Of a stretch of 64,000 nucleotides of DNA, positions 37,633-47,444 are shown piece by piece; position 1 is the first letter of the stretch; each line of letters begins with the position of its first letter. The notes beneath the pieces are model-generated. The model had not been told where the DNA came from. It was given only the letters and a program-made list of their open reading frames with translations, and did no database searches. Made by a program: the position numbers and the translations under genes. The DNA comes from a virus: positions 62,001 to 126,000 of the IMG/VR virus record IMGVR_UViG_3300030329_005813; one strand, 5' to 3'.

Positions 37633-38715
37633 TTAGTAGTCCAGTCTAACGCGCAATGTAAGTTCGTTTGAAGGAGTTTTCTTAAGGGGCTCGGACAATT
37701 TGGCAACGGCTAACAATTCTTTATCAGCGGAATACAGTCCAATCGTTGTTATGTATGCAACCGGCTGATCTCTAGAAACCTCTTTTACTCTGATCTTACT
37801 TCCACTTAAATAAGTCGGATTTGAACTATAGTTAAAATCACCGTGGTTAGCACGGCAGAAGTAGATTGTACTATTAAGTTCTGTTGTATTGTTGAACTCA
37901 ATGTTAATCAGTCGTGTTCGGAAACCATCAGCAGAGGCTGAAATAGCTGTACCTGACATCACCGTATTAATATTTCTTGTGTCGGCTGATGTCGCCGAAG
38001 AGCCAAAGCTTGATCCGAAGTCGTTAGCGGCTGATGAGGTAAAAACTGATGCGGTGAGTACGCAGATTCCCGCTTGGTAATAAAGCAGCCCAACGCCAGA
38101 CTCTTCATTTGGGGTTGCAGAACTTGTATATAAAATTCCATATTCGCCAGCAGGTGAGTTGACCTTGTAAGAGGTATCCGCACCATAATCGCCAACGGTC
38201 ATAGAATTTAAGAAACGAGAGTTCCCTGCCGTACCACCAGTAGCAAATGACATTCTAAAAGTATTTTTTTGAATCTCATCTTTGGTAAGAAGACGCGCAA
38301 AAGATAAGAAAAAAGCTTCTTTAATTTTGTTGCCGCCTGTCAAGTCTCCATCACGATCAAACTGTCGGACAGCACCAGTATGGTCAAATCCGACAAGCAT
38401 CTGAGCCATCTGATTGTAGATGTTAATTTTTTTGGATTGCATCTGTTGAGCCAATGGAGATGAATTGGACATAGCAGAGTCGGCGGGGTACCCAACCGTA
38501 ATATCAAAAATATGGTTGGCTGAGGAACTTAAGTAAGGATAATCATAAACCGATTGAAACATACCATGGCTATAGTTTTTAATATTTGTTTCATTGGTTG
38601 TACCTTCGACGTAAGTACCAGAGACAATTGATCCAGTAATCGGAATCACCTCGTGCAGAAGTGTTCGCGTTGTTGCTAAATCATTATTGCTAAAAGTTTT
38701 ATATGTAGATGCCAT
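37633..38715 (-). CDS. Structural protein, paralogue of the 404-aa neighbour
   Basis: This 360-aa Ser/Thr/Asn-rich beta protein begins MASTYKTFSNNDLATTRTLL and has HIFDITVGYP near residue 70, an FLSFARLLTKDEIQKNTFRM block and a C-terminal region with GDFNYSSNPTYLSGSKIRV, V-A-Y-I-T-T-I-G-L-Y-S and ELTLRVRLDY. The C-terminal module is shared with the next gene. It lies between two other structural genes with gaps of 11 and 15 nt, in one operon. A tail or baseplate appendage role is inferred. Confidence 0.65.
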   Translation of the reverse strand: MASTYKTFSNNDLATTRTLLHEVIPITGSIVSGTYVEGTTNETNIKNYSHGMFQSVYDYPYLSSSANHIFDITVGYPADSAMSNSSPLAQQMQSKKINIYNQMAQMLVGFDHTGAVRQFDRDGDLTGGNKIKEAFFLSFARLLTKDEIQKNTFRMSFATGGTAGNSRFLNSMTVGDYGADTSYKVNSPAGEYGILYTSSATPNEESGVGLLYYQAGICVLTASVFTSSAANDFGSSFGSSATSADTRNINTVMSGTAISASADGFRTRLINIEFNNTTELNSTIYFCRANHGDFNYSSNPTYLSGSKIRVKEVSRDQPVAYITTIGLYSADKELLAVAKLSEPLKKTPSNELTLRVRLDY

Positions 38716-38726
38716 TACTTACCTTC

Positions 38727-39626
38727 CTATACCTTTTTAATAAATCTGACGGGAATATCAACTCTATACCCAGTTCTTTGACCGGTCACTCTTACAAACG
38801 TGTCGATTATATTACATGACACAGTTTCAATTGTTTTTGTAGAACCCAACTTAGTAAACAAATAAGTGCTTGATTCTAAATCAATTGAAGCTTTAATTTT
38901 GAATTGCAACATAGACCCTCTTGCACCAGCAATTACCTGCTGTGCTGTAACAACAGAAGTGTCTGGATTTGTTCGTACAAACCCGGGATTGCTATCAAGA
39001 GTAAGAAAATAACTGGCAATATTATCGTCGTCAATAAAAGAAACAGCAGCAGGCGATGTTCCATCTGCCGAATAAATTGTTCCCAAGCGATTATCAATCT
39101 CAATAATATATTGGGTCTCTAACAAGGAGCCGGCCAATGTTCTGTTGGCCGGTACAGCACTATTATCAATACCTTGATCTAATCTAAATCTTTTAGAATC
39201 AGCTAAATTTTCACCGTTGAAAATTCCAACGACATTATTTAAATTAGAATCATCTCTAGCTGTATTTTTGTCGACGGCGACTACAAATATATTATCTGTA
39301 GCGTAGCGCTTGCTATCGTTAGAAAATGATTCATTGAGCTTAACAACCGGCAAGTATAGAAGGCTTGGATTTGGAATTGTAATCAGCTTAGACTTCATAG
39401 AAGAAGCATTATTTGTAAAAGCCTCTAAGACCGGCGTTTGTAAAATCGATAAATCCTCATATCCACTAGAGGTAACCGCCGTATAGTTTGAGTAATCAAT
39501 CTCGTCGTCACCTAAAGCAAAAGAAACAATTCTAAAACTACCGTCACCCTTTGCTAATCTCATCCTTCCTGTGTCAGTTAATACAGCGTCCAGTATGATG
39601 TCGCCGCTATTATCTAAAAAAGCCAT
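38727..39626 (-). CDS. Structural protein with LTxxGRxxLxxG N-terminal motif
   Basis: This 299-aa protein has the N-terminus MAFLDNSGDIILDAVLTDTG and RMRLAKGDGSFRIVSFALGD, then D-E-I-D-Y-S-N-Y. This is a pattern found in virion proteins of marine T4-like phages and shared in diverged form with the 357-aa protein of the same block. The remainder is beta-rich (LQFKIKASIDLESSTYLFTK, then the closing YRVDIPVRFIKKV). ATG 39626 follows CAGGAG and a double copy of the gap motif, so it probably opens a transcript that continues to 36403. The role is structural; details unknown. Confidence 0.65.
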   Translation of the reverse strand: MAFLDNSGDIILDAVLTDTGRMRLAKGDGSFRIVSFALGDDEIDYSNYTAVTSSGYEDLSILQTPVLEAFTNNASSMKSKLITIPNPSLLYLPVVKLNESFSNDSKRYATDNIFVVAVDKNTARDDSNLNNVVGIFNGENLADSKRFRLDQGIDNSAVPANRTLAGSLLETQYIIEIDNRLGTIYSADGTSPAAVSFIDDDNIASYFLTLDSNPGFVRTNPDTSVVTAQQVIAGARGSMLQFKIKASIDLESSTYLFTKLGSTKTIETVSCNIIDTFVRVTGQRTGYRVDIPVRFIKKV

Positions 39627-39640
39627 AGTATTCTCCTGTA

Positions 39641-39651
39641 TATAAATAGTT
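39641..39651 (-). promoter_or_regulatory. AACTATTTATA motif before 299-aa gene (proximal copy)
   Basis: The coding strand reads AACTATTTATA exactly, 14 nt before ATG 39626 and immediately before the ribosome-binding site. Confidence 0.45.
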
Positions 39652-39660
39652 CTTTCAATA

Positions 39661-39671
39661 TCTAAATAGTC
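39661..39671 (-). promoter_or_regulatory. AACTATTTATA-type motif before 299-aa gene (distal copy)
   Basis: The coding strand reads GACTATTTAGA, two mismatches from the consensus, 9 nt upstream of the exact copy, giving a tandem arrangement. Confidence 0.35.
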
Positions 39672-39687
39672 AAGTTAAATAATTTAT

Positions 39688-42600
39688 TTATGAATATCCG
39701 CCGCCGCGGGACGGTGAGCCACTAAGTCTACGCTCTTGAGCAGTTGGCTGTGTGCCCTCAGCTCTTTCAAAACCCTGCTCGGTTAGGTTTGGCCCCGCTT
39801 TAGCTTCTGTGCCCCTTTGATTTTGAAGGCGACGGCTTCGGCCAATCTCTCCTAGGGCACGATTAAATCCTAATTCTTCTAGAACTCCTGTTTTTGGAAT
39901 TACTAAACCTTCATTTTCTTTTGGCTCTTGAAAATTAGTAACTTCTGGTGAGCAAAGCACCTCGGGGTTTTCTAGATGTTCGGTCTTAAAGTTAAGGTTT
40001 ATATCTACCATTCTTTTTGTTTTGCTAGATGTTAAGCGAAGTTTAAATTTCTTGCCCCACAGTTTTTGATCTCTAGCACCCAGTTTAATATCTCCGTCAG
40101 CAGCCGTTGCGCTAAAAGCCTCAGTTAAGTTAGAGCTTTTTGTATCGACAATCGACTGCAAATATTCTGGTCTGACCTGAATTAAACGCTCGGCTGATTT
40201 ATCTAAATCAACTGGCATTGGTTCGTCCGGCTCGTATATATTTACTAATGGGTACACTGCCCCGTCTGAGTCGACCACCTCCACTTCATATATAGGAGTA
40301 GGGTTGGAAACGTGTCCATGGACATCAACAGATCTAAAAATGTAATAATATTTTGTATTCGGAAGCACTTTCTCCACAAATGAAATAGCATCAACTTGTT
40401 GGCCTGGACGATCTTTAACCCGGGCAAGAATAGTTTTTACCGATGCATTTGCAAAATCTGTATACCTCTTCGGTCTTCTAGTGAGTGTTCGGACTTCAAA
40501 TTGTTGGACTGGATCGTCAGAAGAAAATTTAATTGTGCCGTCTTTTGATTTTTGTGCTCGCATTAGCGCGCTAAAAGACCTTGTATCTTGTGGTGTAATA
40601 GGTACTGGACGGTCATAATAATCACCGAGGCCGGCGCCGACCAGAAATAATAATTCGTTATTAACTGCTCTATATGGTGCTATTTCTACATCTGGCCCAA
40701 CAGGATGAGTATCTACTGCTTTGCCGGACCACATCATGTAAGGTATTTGATGAACCTTTAACGATGGAATAGTTGTTGCCAAAAACGTTTCTCTACAAGG
40801 CTCTGGGGGTGGGCACTCACACATTATTTCTGGTGTTTCACGGCCCAAGTAAACTGCCTCTAGAGACGAATTGGCAAACTTAACTTTATCTCCCATAGTG
40901 CGAGTCGTTTGACTATAAGTTTTGCCTTGTTCCCAATGGTCTGGGCAGCTTTGAATGCCGAATCGACCAACTTTAAAATTTGTTTTATTTGTAGACGGCA
41001 ACTGTATATTAGCTTTTTTTAATTTTGCTTTGAAAAGAGCACTAGAGCGACCGGGAACAACTTGTGCCTCCAGATCTTTTCTCAAACGCGCAAAGACAGT
41101 ACAGGCTTTAGTCTTATCGGGTGGTGTTGATGGCGGGGGTACATTTTCAAAAACTTCTTCAACCGTCCAGACAGTAGAAGGAGGAAGGTAATGATCGCAA
41201 TAAGATATAAATACAAATTCATACTCGCGAGTTGTTTGAACTTGTGGATTCAGCATTGCAGGAGAATTTGGATCTGGGCTGGTTCCGGGTGGACACACCT
41301 CAACGGTACCGGTAGTATTAGGTTCTTCTATTATAACTCGCCTAGATCTTTGAGCTATAATTATACCAGTGCCCTGCGTTTTAAAAGAGGGATCAAAGCG
41401 CTTTACATACTGGGCGACGCGTTGATATTTTTCATAATCTGATAGATTTTGATTTTGTATAATGCCGCCAATTGGCCTAACTTCATCTAGCGTATAAGGC
41501 CCAGACATGTCTACATTTCCAGGCTCAACAAGATCACAAGGCACTGGTTCTGGTTTTTTACTAAACTGTGAATAGAAGTACTCTGTTCCAACAGAAAGTT
41601 CATAGGCAGTTACTAAATATGTGTATTCTTTATTATACTTAATCTGAGTGTCAACATATTCCACTATGTCAATTGTATTAGAGTTTGGAATCCAAACATT
41701 TTGTATTGGTTGAATATTTTCTTGCTCAATAATATTAAACATTTCCTCTAAATTAATTGAAACATCAGATACATCAACTGGAGTTTCGCTTAGATTAGAA
41801 CTGCCAGGTGATCGTGTTCTAAGATTATGCCCAGTCGAATTAAAAGTCTCAGTTGCTTGAAGATTGGACCCTATTGACCGAGATGTTGTTGCACCGGTAG
41901 TGGTATCATTTTGCTGGTCTAGTGTGCTTCTAGTATCAATTACAGATCTAATATCACTAGTAGAATACTTAGATATTCTATACGCAATTGTTTCTGAATG
42001 GGGCGTGTCGCCTCTCATCATCTCTTGATAAGAACGTAAGTGTAGCTTAGATATGTTATTTAATTTTCCAGATAATATTAAATAATTGGCCAAAAGAGAC
42101 ATTTTTTGCTGGTATAGATTACCTCGCAAAGCAACATCTATTGAATCATTTGTGTTTCCTAAGAATATATGATCACCAGGAAGTGGAACGACCGAAGGTG
42201 GTATATCTGGCAAGCTCATTAGCCACTGATACAGATCAAATGTAACTAAGTTTCTAGAATATGGTCCAGACGGAACAGACTGCTCTGTATCAATTGTCGA
42301 TTGAAGTCTTTTTGCAAATCTAAAATTTAATGGTGCTTGGCCTTCTTCGCGAGGAATTCTTGTATCTTTAAGTGTTGACTCTGTGTAAGCTCTAGAAGAT
42401 GTATTGCCCTCAGGCGGGGTAACCAAAACTTGACCCTCTGAGAGTCTTCTAAGCATCATAGCTTCCATCTTGGAATCTTCCAAGGAGTCGGCTACAAAAG
42501 TATTTCTATCAGTACCAAAAGAAAGCTTGGCATCCATCGGAAACGAGGTTGCGTATATATTTTGGTTTTGCATAAATGGTAGCTGCCTAGCAGATATTAA

Positions 42601-43602
42601 ATAATCTTTATAGCTTCTTTGCAAAAACAGTTTGGAAAATTCTTTAAATCTACATTTAACATTATTTTGTAAATACACTACGTAGGGCACGGTACCGTCT
42701 TGGGCAGACGTAAAGTATAGATTTGGAATTTTTACTTCTGGCACCTTTGGGCTTAGAAGCCTTTCGTACTCTTCCATAAAAAAGTTATAATTAAATGATA
42801 AATCCGACTGTAAAGCTTTTTCTTTCCCTTCAAGTTGCTGGCTTTCTATTTCTGACAGAGGGGCGGCAACTTGAAACCAGATATCTCTAAAAAGTCTAAT
42901 TCCACCTGGCACAGGAGGACGTTGAATCATATAAATACTGTCTTCGGCGGCAGAATTATTGTCTACCTGACCTATTAAAGATAATAGGCCGCTGGATGCC
43001 ATCATGCTATCTAAGTTTTGTTCTGATACTGCGCCTTGGCCCCCGCAGGAAGATCTTGCAAAAAATGGATCTCTTAATTGCTTTATAGCGCCGCTAAATA
43101 AAGCTTTTTTATAGTTTTTAACGCGACGATCTGAGATTTTTTTCAATACTTCTGTTGGGCTACCTACACTAAAATGGTCGGTAAAATATCTTTCTAGATA
43201 TGAATCCCAATCAACACAATCTCCCTCGGAACTTGCTGATTCGCCAGATGGTGGTGTTGGCATAACAGGAGAGTTAGGGTCCGGATTGGAAGTAGCGCCG
43301 TCAAGAGTTATATATTCACTGCCGGCTGAGGCGGCGGGAACTATCGGAAACGCACCCTTATTGGCAGTAATAGATACTACTTGAGTTTTAACTGGTAGTG
43401 AAATACCATGAAAATAATCTTGCTCCCATTCTATAATAGGACCATAAGCCATATTAAATGGCTTTGGGTTAACTTCGTAACCATACTGTAGGCCCATATT
43501 TCTGCTCTCAACCCAAGCTCGGCCTTGTGTATTTCGAAAATTATCAGCGGTTAATGATTCACTGCATTGATGTACATAGATATATTTTTTTGATAAGCTC
43601 AT
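39688..43602 (-). CDS. Large adhesin/baseplate structural protein with FN3-like segments
   Basis: This 1304-aa protein has strand patterns ending in Y-T-Y-L-V-T-A-Y-E-L-S-V-G (about residue 665) and KYYYIFRSVDVHGHVSNPTP (about residue 1130), typical of the last strands of fibronectin-III-like domains, which are common in phage tail proteins that contact the cell surface. Polar, Pro-rich linkers separate the blocks, and the C-terminus is basic, Gly- and Arg-rich. It follows the 1276-aa gene with a 10-nt gap. There is no enzymatic motif. I infer a baseplate-peripheral or fibre component. Confidence 0.65.
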   Translation of the reverse strand: MSLSKKYIYVHQCSESLTADNFRNTQGRAWVESRNMGLQYGYEVNPKPFNMAYGPIIEWEQDYFHGISLPVKTQVVSITANKGAFPIVPAASAGSEYITLDGATSNPDPNSPVMPTPPSGESASSEGDCVDWDSYLERYFTDHFSVGSPTEVLKKISDRRVKNYKKALFSGAIKQLRDPFFARSSCGGQGAVSEQNLDSMMASSGLLSLIGQVDNNSAAEDSIYMIQRPPVPGGIRLFRDIWFQVAAPLSEIESQQLEGKEKALQSDLSFNYNFFMEEYERLLSPKVPEVKIPNLYFTSAQDGTVPYVVYLQNNVKCRFKEFSKLFLQRSYKDYLISARQLPFMQNQNIYATSFPMDAKLSFGTDRNTFVADSLEDSKMEAMMLRRLSEGQVLVTPPEGNTSSRAYTESTLKDTRIPREEGQAPLNFRFAKRLQSTIDTEQSVPSGPYSRNLVTFDLYQWLMSLPDIPPSVVPLPGDHIFLGNTNDSIDVALRGNLYQQKMSLLANYLILSGKLNNISKLHLRSYQEMMRGDTPHSETIAYRISKYSTSDIRSVIDTRSTLDQQNDTTTGATTSRSIGSNLQATETFNSTGHNLRTRSPGSSNLSETPVDVSDVSINLEEMFNIIEQENIQPIQNVWIPNSNTIDIVEYVDTQIKYNKEYTYLVTAYELSVGTEYFYSQFSKKPEPVPCDLVEPGNVDMSGPYTLDEVRPIGGIIQNQNLSDYEKYQRVAQYVKRFDPSFKTQGTGIIIAQRSRRVIIEEPNTTGTVEVCPPGTSPDPNSPAMLNPQVQTTREYEFVFISYCDHYLPPSTVWTVEEVFENVPPPSTPPDKTKACTVFARLRKDLEAQVVPGRSSALFKAKLKKANIQLPSTNKTNFKVGRFGIQSCPDHWEQGKTYSQTTRTMGDKVKFANSSLEAVYLGRETPEIMCECPPPEPCRETFLATTIPSLKVHQIPYMMWSGKAVDTHPVGPDVEIAPYRAVNNELLFLVGAGLGDYYDRPVPITPQDTRSFSALMRAQKSKDGTIKFSSDDPVQQFEVRTLTRRPKRYTDFANASVKTILARVKDRPGQQVDAISFVEKVLPNTKYYYIFRSVDVHGHVSNPTPIYEVEVVDSDGAVYPLVNIYEPDEPMPVDLDKSAERLIQVRPEYLQSIVDTKSSNLTEAFSATAADGDIKLGARDQKLWGKKFKLRLTSSKTKRMVDINLNFKTEHLENPEVLCSPEVTNFQEPKENEGLVIPKTGVLEELGFNRALGEIGRSRRLQNQRGTEAKAGPNLTEQGFERAEGTQPTAQERRLSGSPSRGGGYS

Positions 43603-43612
43603 CTATTTGGCC

Positions 43613-46600
43613 TTAACAACTTTCATTTACATTTGTAGTAATTTGTGATAGGTCTGTAAATTGTAAACGATTCATTTCGGTATTAATATAATTAGTTAGC
43701 TGCGCCTCTCTATCTACTACTTCTGTAGTAAAAGTTGTTTGCACAGTTGCTGGAGTGGGGCCGGCGGTCGGTGTTGGGGCGATAGACGGCGTTATTAGAA
43801 AGTTTTGATTATAAACTTCTGTCGTATCTCCCAAATCAGTTCCAATAGCAAACGTTGGATTAGTTATCGGCTGAATTCTGGCCAGTAATGGCTCACCTTC
43901 GGGGATTGACTCTAAGACCTCCAAAGTTAACGGTTCATATATCTCCATTCCACTAGAGGCGACGGTGGTTGTAGCGCCGTAGCCGACAAAATACTCTATT
44001 TGTGCTGTTTTTCCTTGATTAAAACGATAAATATTTCTTAAATCTGAGTCTTTCAACAAGTCTCTATCGTGATCCAACCAGTTTCTTGCACCACCATCTC
44101 TACTATCAAACAGAGCACGGACACCGGTTGGAATATTATCTATTTCTCTTTTCGATAAACCTGCTAATATATTGTCTTCTTTTTCTAAATCAAAGTTTTG
44201 TATCGATAAAGTAGAAGATAAATCACTATAGTTGTCTTTTACAGGTATTTCTTGATCACTATTAAAGGCGCTATCTTGAACTATGAGGCCCAAATCTAAT
44301 GCACTATCACTAATTGATGTTGCTATATTTGTGATTGTGCTAGCCACAAAAGGGTCGCTAGTATCAATTCCGCCCTCTTCGGCCAAATCAAAAGAATCTG
44401 ATATATTCCTACGATTAAAATTATTATTTCCAAATACTCCAGTAGTATCGTCAGTATAACTCTGTATTGGTTCGGACTCGTGCTCTTCATAGTAAACACT
44501 CAATCCCATATCGGCCAATAACTCTTCGGACATATCATCGACGCTAACAGCCTCACTGTGGGCTTCGTCTTTTGTCATACTAGCCTGCACAATTTTTAAT
44601 TTTATTTCATTATACTTTTCAATATTGTCTATTTCGGTATCTGCTCCAATAAGTTTCATAGAAGTTGGGCCGGCTTTTATCATAGCCGGCGTCATGAAGC
44701 TGTAGTCTCTGCCTGATGGTCGGGGTCTTCGGCGCTGATTTTGTCGCGTATTAGGCTTAGCCGAGGTGGCATCGCGAGCATAGAATTTTAATTTTTCTTC
44801 TCTAATTCTTTCTTCATACTCGGAAGCGTTAATACTTGGAAAAGATAATGTTTTTTTGGCACCAACATAATCATACCCAACATTATCTTTCTTATTACGA
44901 TTTACAAGAAAATTAAAATTCTTTTTGAACGTCAATACGCCAGAAGACGATCTTGATTTGCTTGAGATTTTTGATTTTGCATCGGCCTTAGCGCCGTGGT
45001 AAGAATCAATATTTAAGTTTCCTTCTAAAACTTTTAATAATTTTTGCTCTATTGATTCCATTATATTTACCAAGGATTCTAGGCCTTCTATGCTGCCACT
45101 TTGAAGACTAGCGATAGACATAAGGTAATAAACTGTTTTTCTTTTTTTCTTACCCTTAACAAGCTCTATAATATCGATTATTTTCATAATTGCATCGCGT
45201 ATTACTTTTAAGTGTTCCATACCCTTTTTGCTTCTATAGGAATCCCTAAATCTTTTGTTAACACGATCATAGCTTTTATTACTAATATTATAGGACACTA
45301 ACTCCTCTAGCTTATCTTTTGCTCGACAAAAACTCATTAGTTTTTGGTTCATATAATCGATAGTGGGATCTTTTACTTCTATTTCAACCGAATAATTAAA
45401 CTTGCCACTAGTAAATTTTGAAATTTCTTCGTCTGTAACGGAAAATACTCTACGATTTTTCAAATTAGCAATAGACACCTCTTCCATCGAGCCAACTGGT
45501 TCCTCGGGTACCCCATCGAAATTTTTATCTATTCTTCTGTTGTTTTTTCTTAGCTTTCCTTTAGAAGTGCGCGGTGATGACATGTTTTTTGTGCCAGAAC
45601 TTCTATCAGTTCCTGTATCTGATGAAAATACCACCAATTCTCTTTCAGCAGGCTGATTTTCTAACGTATCGTTGCTTACCTTGCTTGTTCCAAATCTAGA
45701 TTTACTTTTGGTATCTGTGCCTCTTTGTCTAAAAATTTGTATACTTTTGATTAATCCAGACTCATATATTGACCGGTCGCGAAGACCAGGAAATCTACTC
45801 TGAGATTTTATTAAATTTTCAGTATCGATGTGGAATAAAAATCTTGTTTTACCATCTGCGTCTTTAGATTCAATTGGTTCAGAAATATATGTAGCCGCTA
45901 CATTTTCAGGCGCAGCTGTTGTAAACAGATTATTGACTAAACTTGCTTGCCTGTTGACAGTAATGGGTGCCAAATTTAAATTAAGTATTTCTTTTTTTAT
46001 TGCATGATTTTTTATTTTAAGGTTTGGAACAGATTGCTTGACTAACCTAGCGTGGGAAAAAGGAGTATGCTTTGCGCCAGCCATCCAACCCATTTCCGGG
46101 TGGTAATGTACTGGTCCGTCCCAGGTAGAGCCGTCGACGACCGAACGAAAAATGTTTGATTCAATTACAGGCATACCATTCTCTATTATTTTTTCTGAGC
46201 TGGTTTTCATACTAAATAATTCTGTTCTCATACTGTTGTACAGGCTCGTCGGCATTTCAAAATCAAAATCCGATTTCATTCTTTCTATATCTAAATCCAT
46301 ATATTCTACAACTTCTAAATAATTTAAATTAGAGCCTTTAACTGGAACTGTTATGTTGTAATTAAACTTTCGAACTTGAGAGCCATCATTTTTTGTTACG
46401 ACTCTGGTATTATCTAAAGTTTTTGCAGAATGATTTCTGGGATCTATCGTATGTACTGTGGCATGTTGGTGGCGAACTGCTTCTTCTACAATGTCAGCAA
46501 TATTTGCACAATCTTCTTTTATTCGTCTTGAATACTGAGGGCTTGTAAAAGTTACTACTTTAATTTGCATATAGTTTATAGCACGATCTGTAATCGGATA

Positions 46601-47443
46601 GCAACACTCATCACAGTCATCAGAGTACCAACTAGGAGGCACCCTAGGAGGGGGTGGTTGGGGCGTCGATATCGCCGGTGGTTGGTTATTTAAAATTTCT
46701 TGAAGATTGGTTTCGAGAGTTTCATCCATCGTGTTCAAGGAAGATTGAATTGTATTTCCTATAAGGCCTCCTAAACCGGACGGTCCTGATGTTGCAGGTG
46801 GAACAAGATCTGGATCATTATAGCATACTAATTCTGTAACTTCGCCGCCGGCCGTTTCCTCTGTTGTGCGCTCTGAGGATCCAGGGCCGCCACCGGTACC
46901 GGCGGCAGCGGACATCATTCCGCCAGACATTGCAGCATCTTTTATATCACTAATTAAAACAGCCTGAAGAGTTGTTTCAAGAGTTTCCCCCATAGTTTCA
47001 ACAGATGTTGAAACAGCTGCCTCGATTAATCCACCAGCACCCAAAGGTGTTAAGCCGGTATCGTCTTCTTGTGACAATACAATTTCAAGGGTAGTCTCAA
47101 GAGTTTCGTCCATATTTTCGGCGGCGCCGGTGATTGAACTTCCTATAAGGTTTCCGAACCCAGACAGTCCTTGTTGTTCTTCTGCAACTTCTTGTAAAAT
47201 TTCCGGGTTTTCTTCTTCTGCCTGTTCAATTAATGCACGAGCTTCATCATAAGCGTCTAATGCAGCTTGAGCAGCAGCAACGGCCGCCTCAAAGTTCTCC
47301 AGGCTTTGATCAAAAGTTTCACCGCGAATGGAAAAGTCGCCGGCGATCAACCCTTCCAGGCTTTCCTGTGCGGCTTCAAGTTCTGCCAGCAGTTGATCGC
47401 GTTCGCTATAAGATGTATCATATGAAACTGATTCAACGGGCAT
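43613..47443 (-). CDS. Large structural protein with three N-terminal ETLETTL repeats
   Basis: This 1276-aa protein begins with an Ala/Glu coiled coil (about 15-90). Three imperfect 26-residue repeats follow at about 98-123, 138-163 and 227-252, each with G-L/N-L-I at the start and M-x-E-T-L-E-T-x-L-Q/E at the end, separated by Gly/Ser/Pro linkers. A Cys pair cluster (D-D-C-D-E-C-C-Y, about 280) and long polar regions follow, with a basic segment around 620-660. No family recognised. It is located between the 357-aa and 1304-aa structural genes and is probably part of the baseplate-adhesin assembly; the coiled coil suggests oligomerisation. Confidence 0.65.
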   Translation of the reverse strand: MPVESVSYDTSYSERDQLLAELEAAQESLEGLIAGDFSIRGETFDQSLENFEAAVAAAQAALDAYDEARALIEQAEEENPEILQEVAEEQQGLSGFGNLIGSSITGAAENMDETLETTLEIVLSQEDDTGLTPLGAGGLIEAAVSTSVETMGETLETTLQAVLISDIKDAAMSGGMMSAAAGTGGGPGSSERTTEETAGGEVTELVCYNDPDLVPPATSGPSGLGGLIGNTIQSSLNTMDETLETNLQEILNNQPPAISTPQPPPPRVPPSWYSDDCDECCYPITDRAINYMQIKVVTFTSPQYSRRIKEDCANIADIVEEAVRHQHATVHTIDPRNHSAKTLDNTRVVTKNDGSQVRKFNYNITVPVKGSNLNYLEVVEYMDLDIERMKSDFDFEMPTSLYNSMRTELFSMKTSSEKIIENGMPVIESNIFRSVVDGSTWDGPVHYHPEMGWMAGAKHTPFSHARLVKQSVPNLKIKNHAIKKEILNLNLAPITVNRQASLVNNLFTTAAPENVAATYISEPIESKDADGKTRFLFHIDTENLIKSQSRFPGLRDRSIYESGLIKSIQIFRQRGTDTKSKSRFGTSKVSNDTLENQPAERELVVFSSDTGTDRSSGTKNMSSPRTSKGKLRKNNRRIDKNFDGVPEEPVGSMEEVSIANLKNRRVFSVTDEEISKFTSGKFNYSVEIEVKDPTIDYMNQKLMSFCRAKDKLEELVSYNISNKSYDRVNKRFRDSYRSKKGMEHLKVIRDAIMKIIDIIELVKGKKKRKTVYYLMSIASLQSGSIEGLESLVNIMESIEQKLLKVLEGNLNIDSYHGAKADAKSKISSKSRSSSGVLTFKKNFNFLVNRNKKDNVGYDYVGAKKTLSFPSINASEYEERIREEKLKFYARDATSAKPNTRQNQRRRPRPSGRDYSFMTPAMIKAGPTSMKLIGADTEIDNIEKYNEIKLKIVQASMTKDEAHSEAVSVDDMSEELLADMGLSVYYEEHESEPIQSYTDDTTGVFGNNNFNRRNISDSFDLAEEGGIDTSDPFVASTITNIATSISDSALDLGLIVQDSAFNSDQEIPVKDNYSDLSSTLSIQNFDLEKEDNILAGLSKREIDNIPTGVRALFDSRDGGARNWLDHDRDLLKDSDLRNIYRFNQGKTAQIEYFVGYGATTTVASSGMEIYEPLTLEVLESIPEGEPLLARIQPITNPTFAIGTDLGDTTEVYNQNFLITPSIAPTPTAGPTPATVQTTFTTEVVDREAQLTNYINTEMNRLQFTDLSQITTNVNESC

Positions 47444-47444
47444 T

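Noticed and set aside
45402-45656. Plus-strand open frames scattered through the giant baseplate genes
   Set aside because: Short, without ribosome sites, and fully overlapped by long minus-strand genes with coherent protein sequence.
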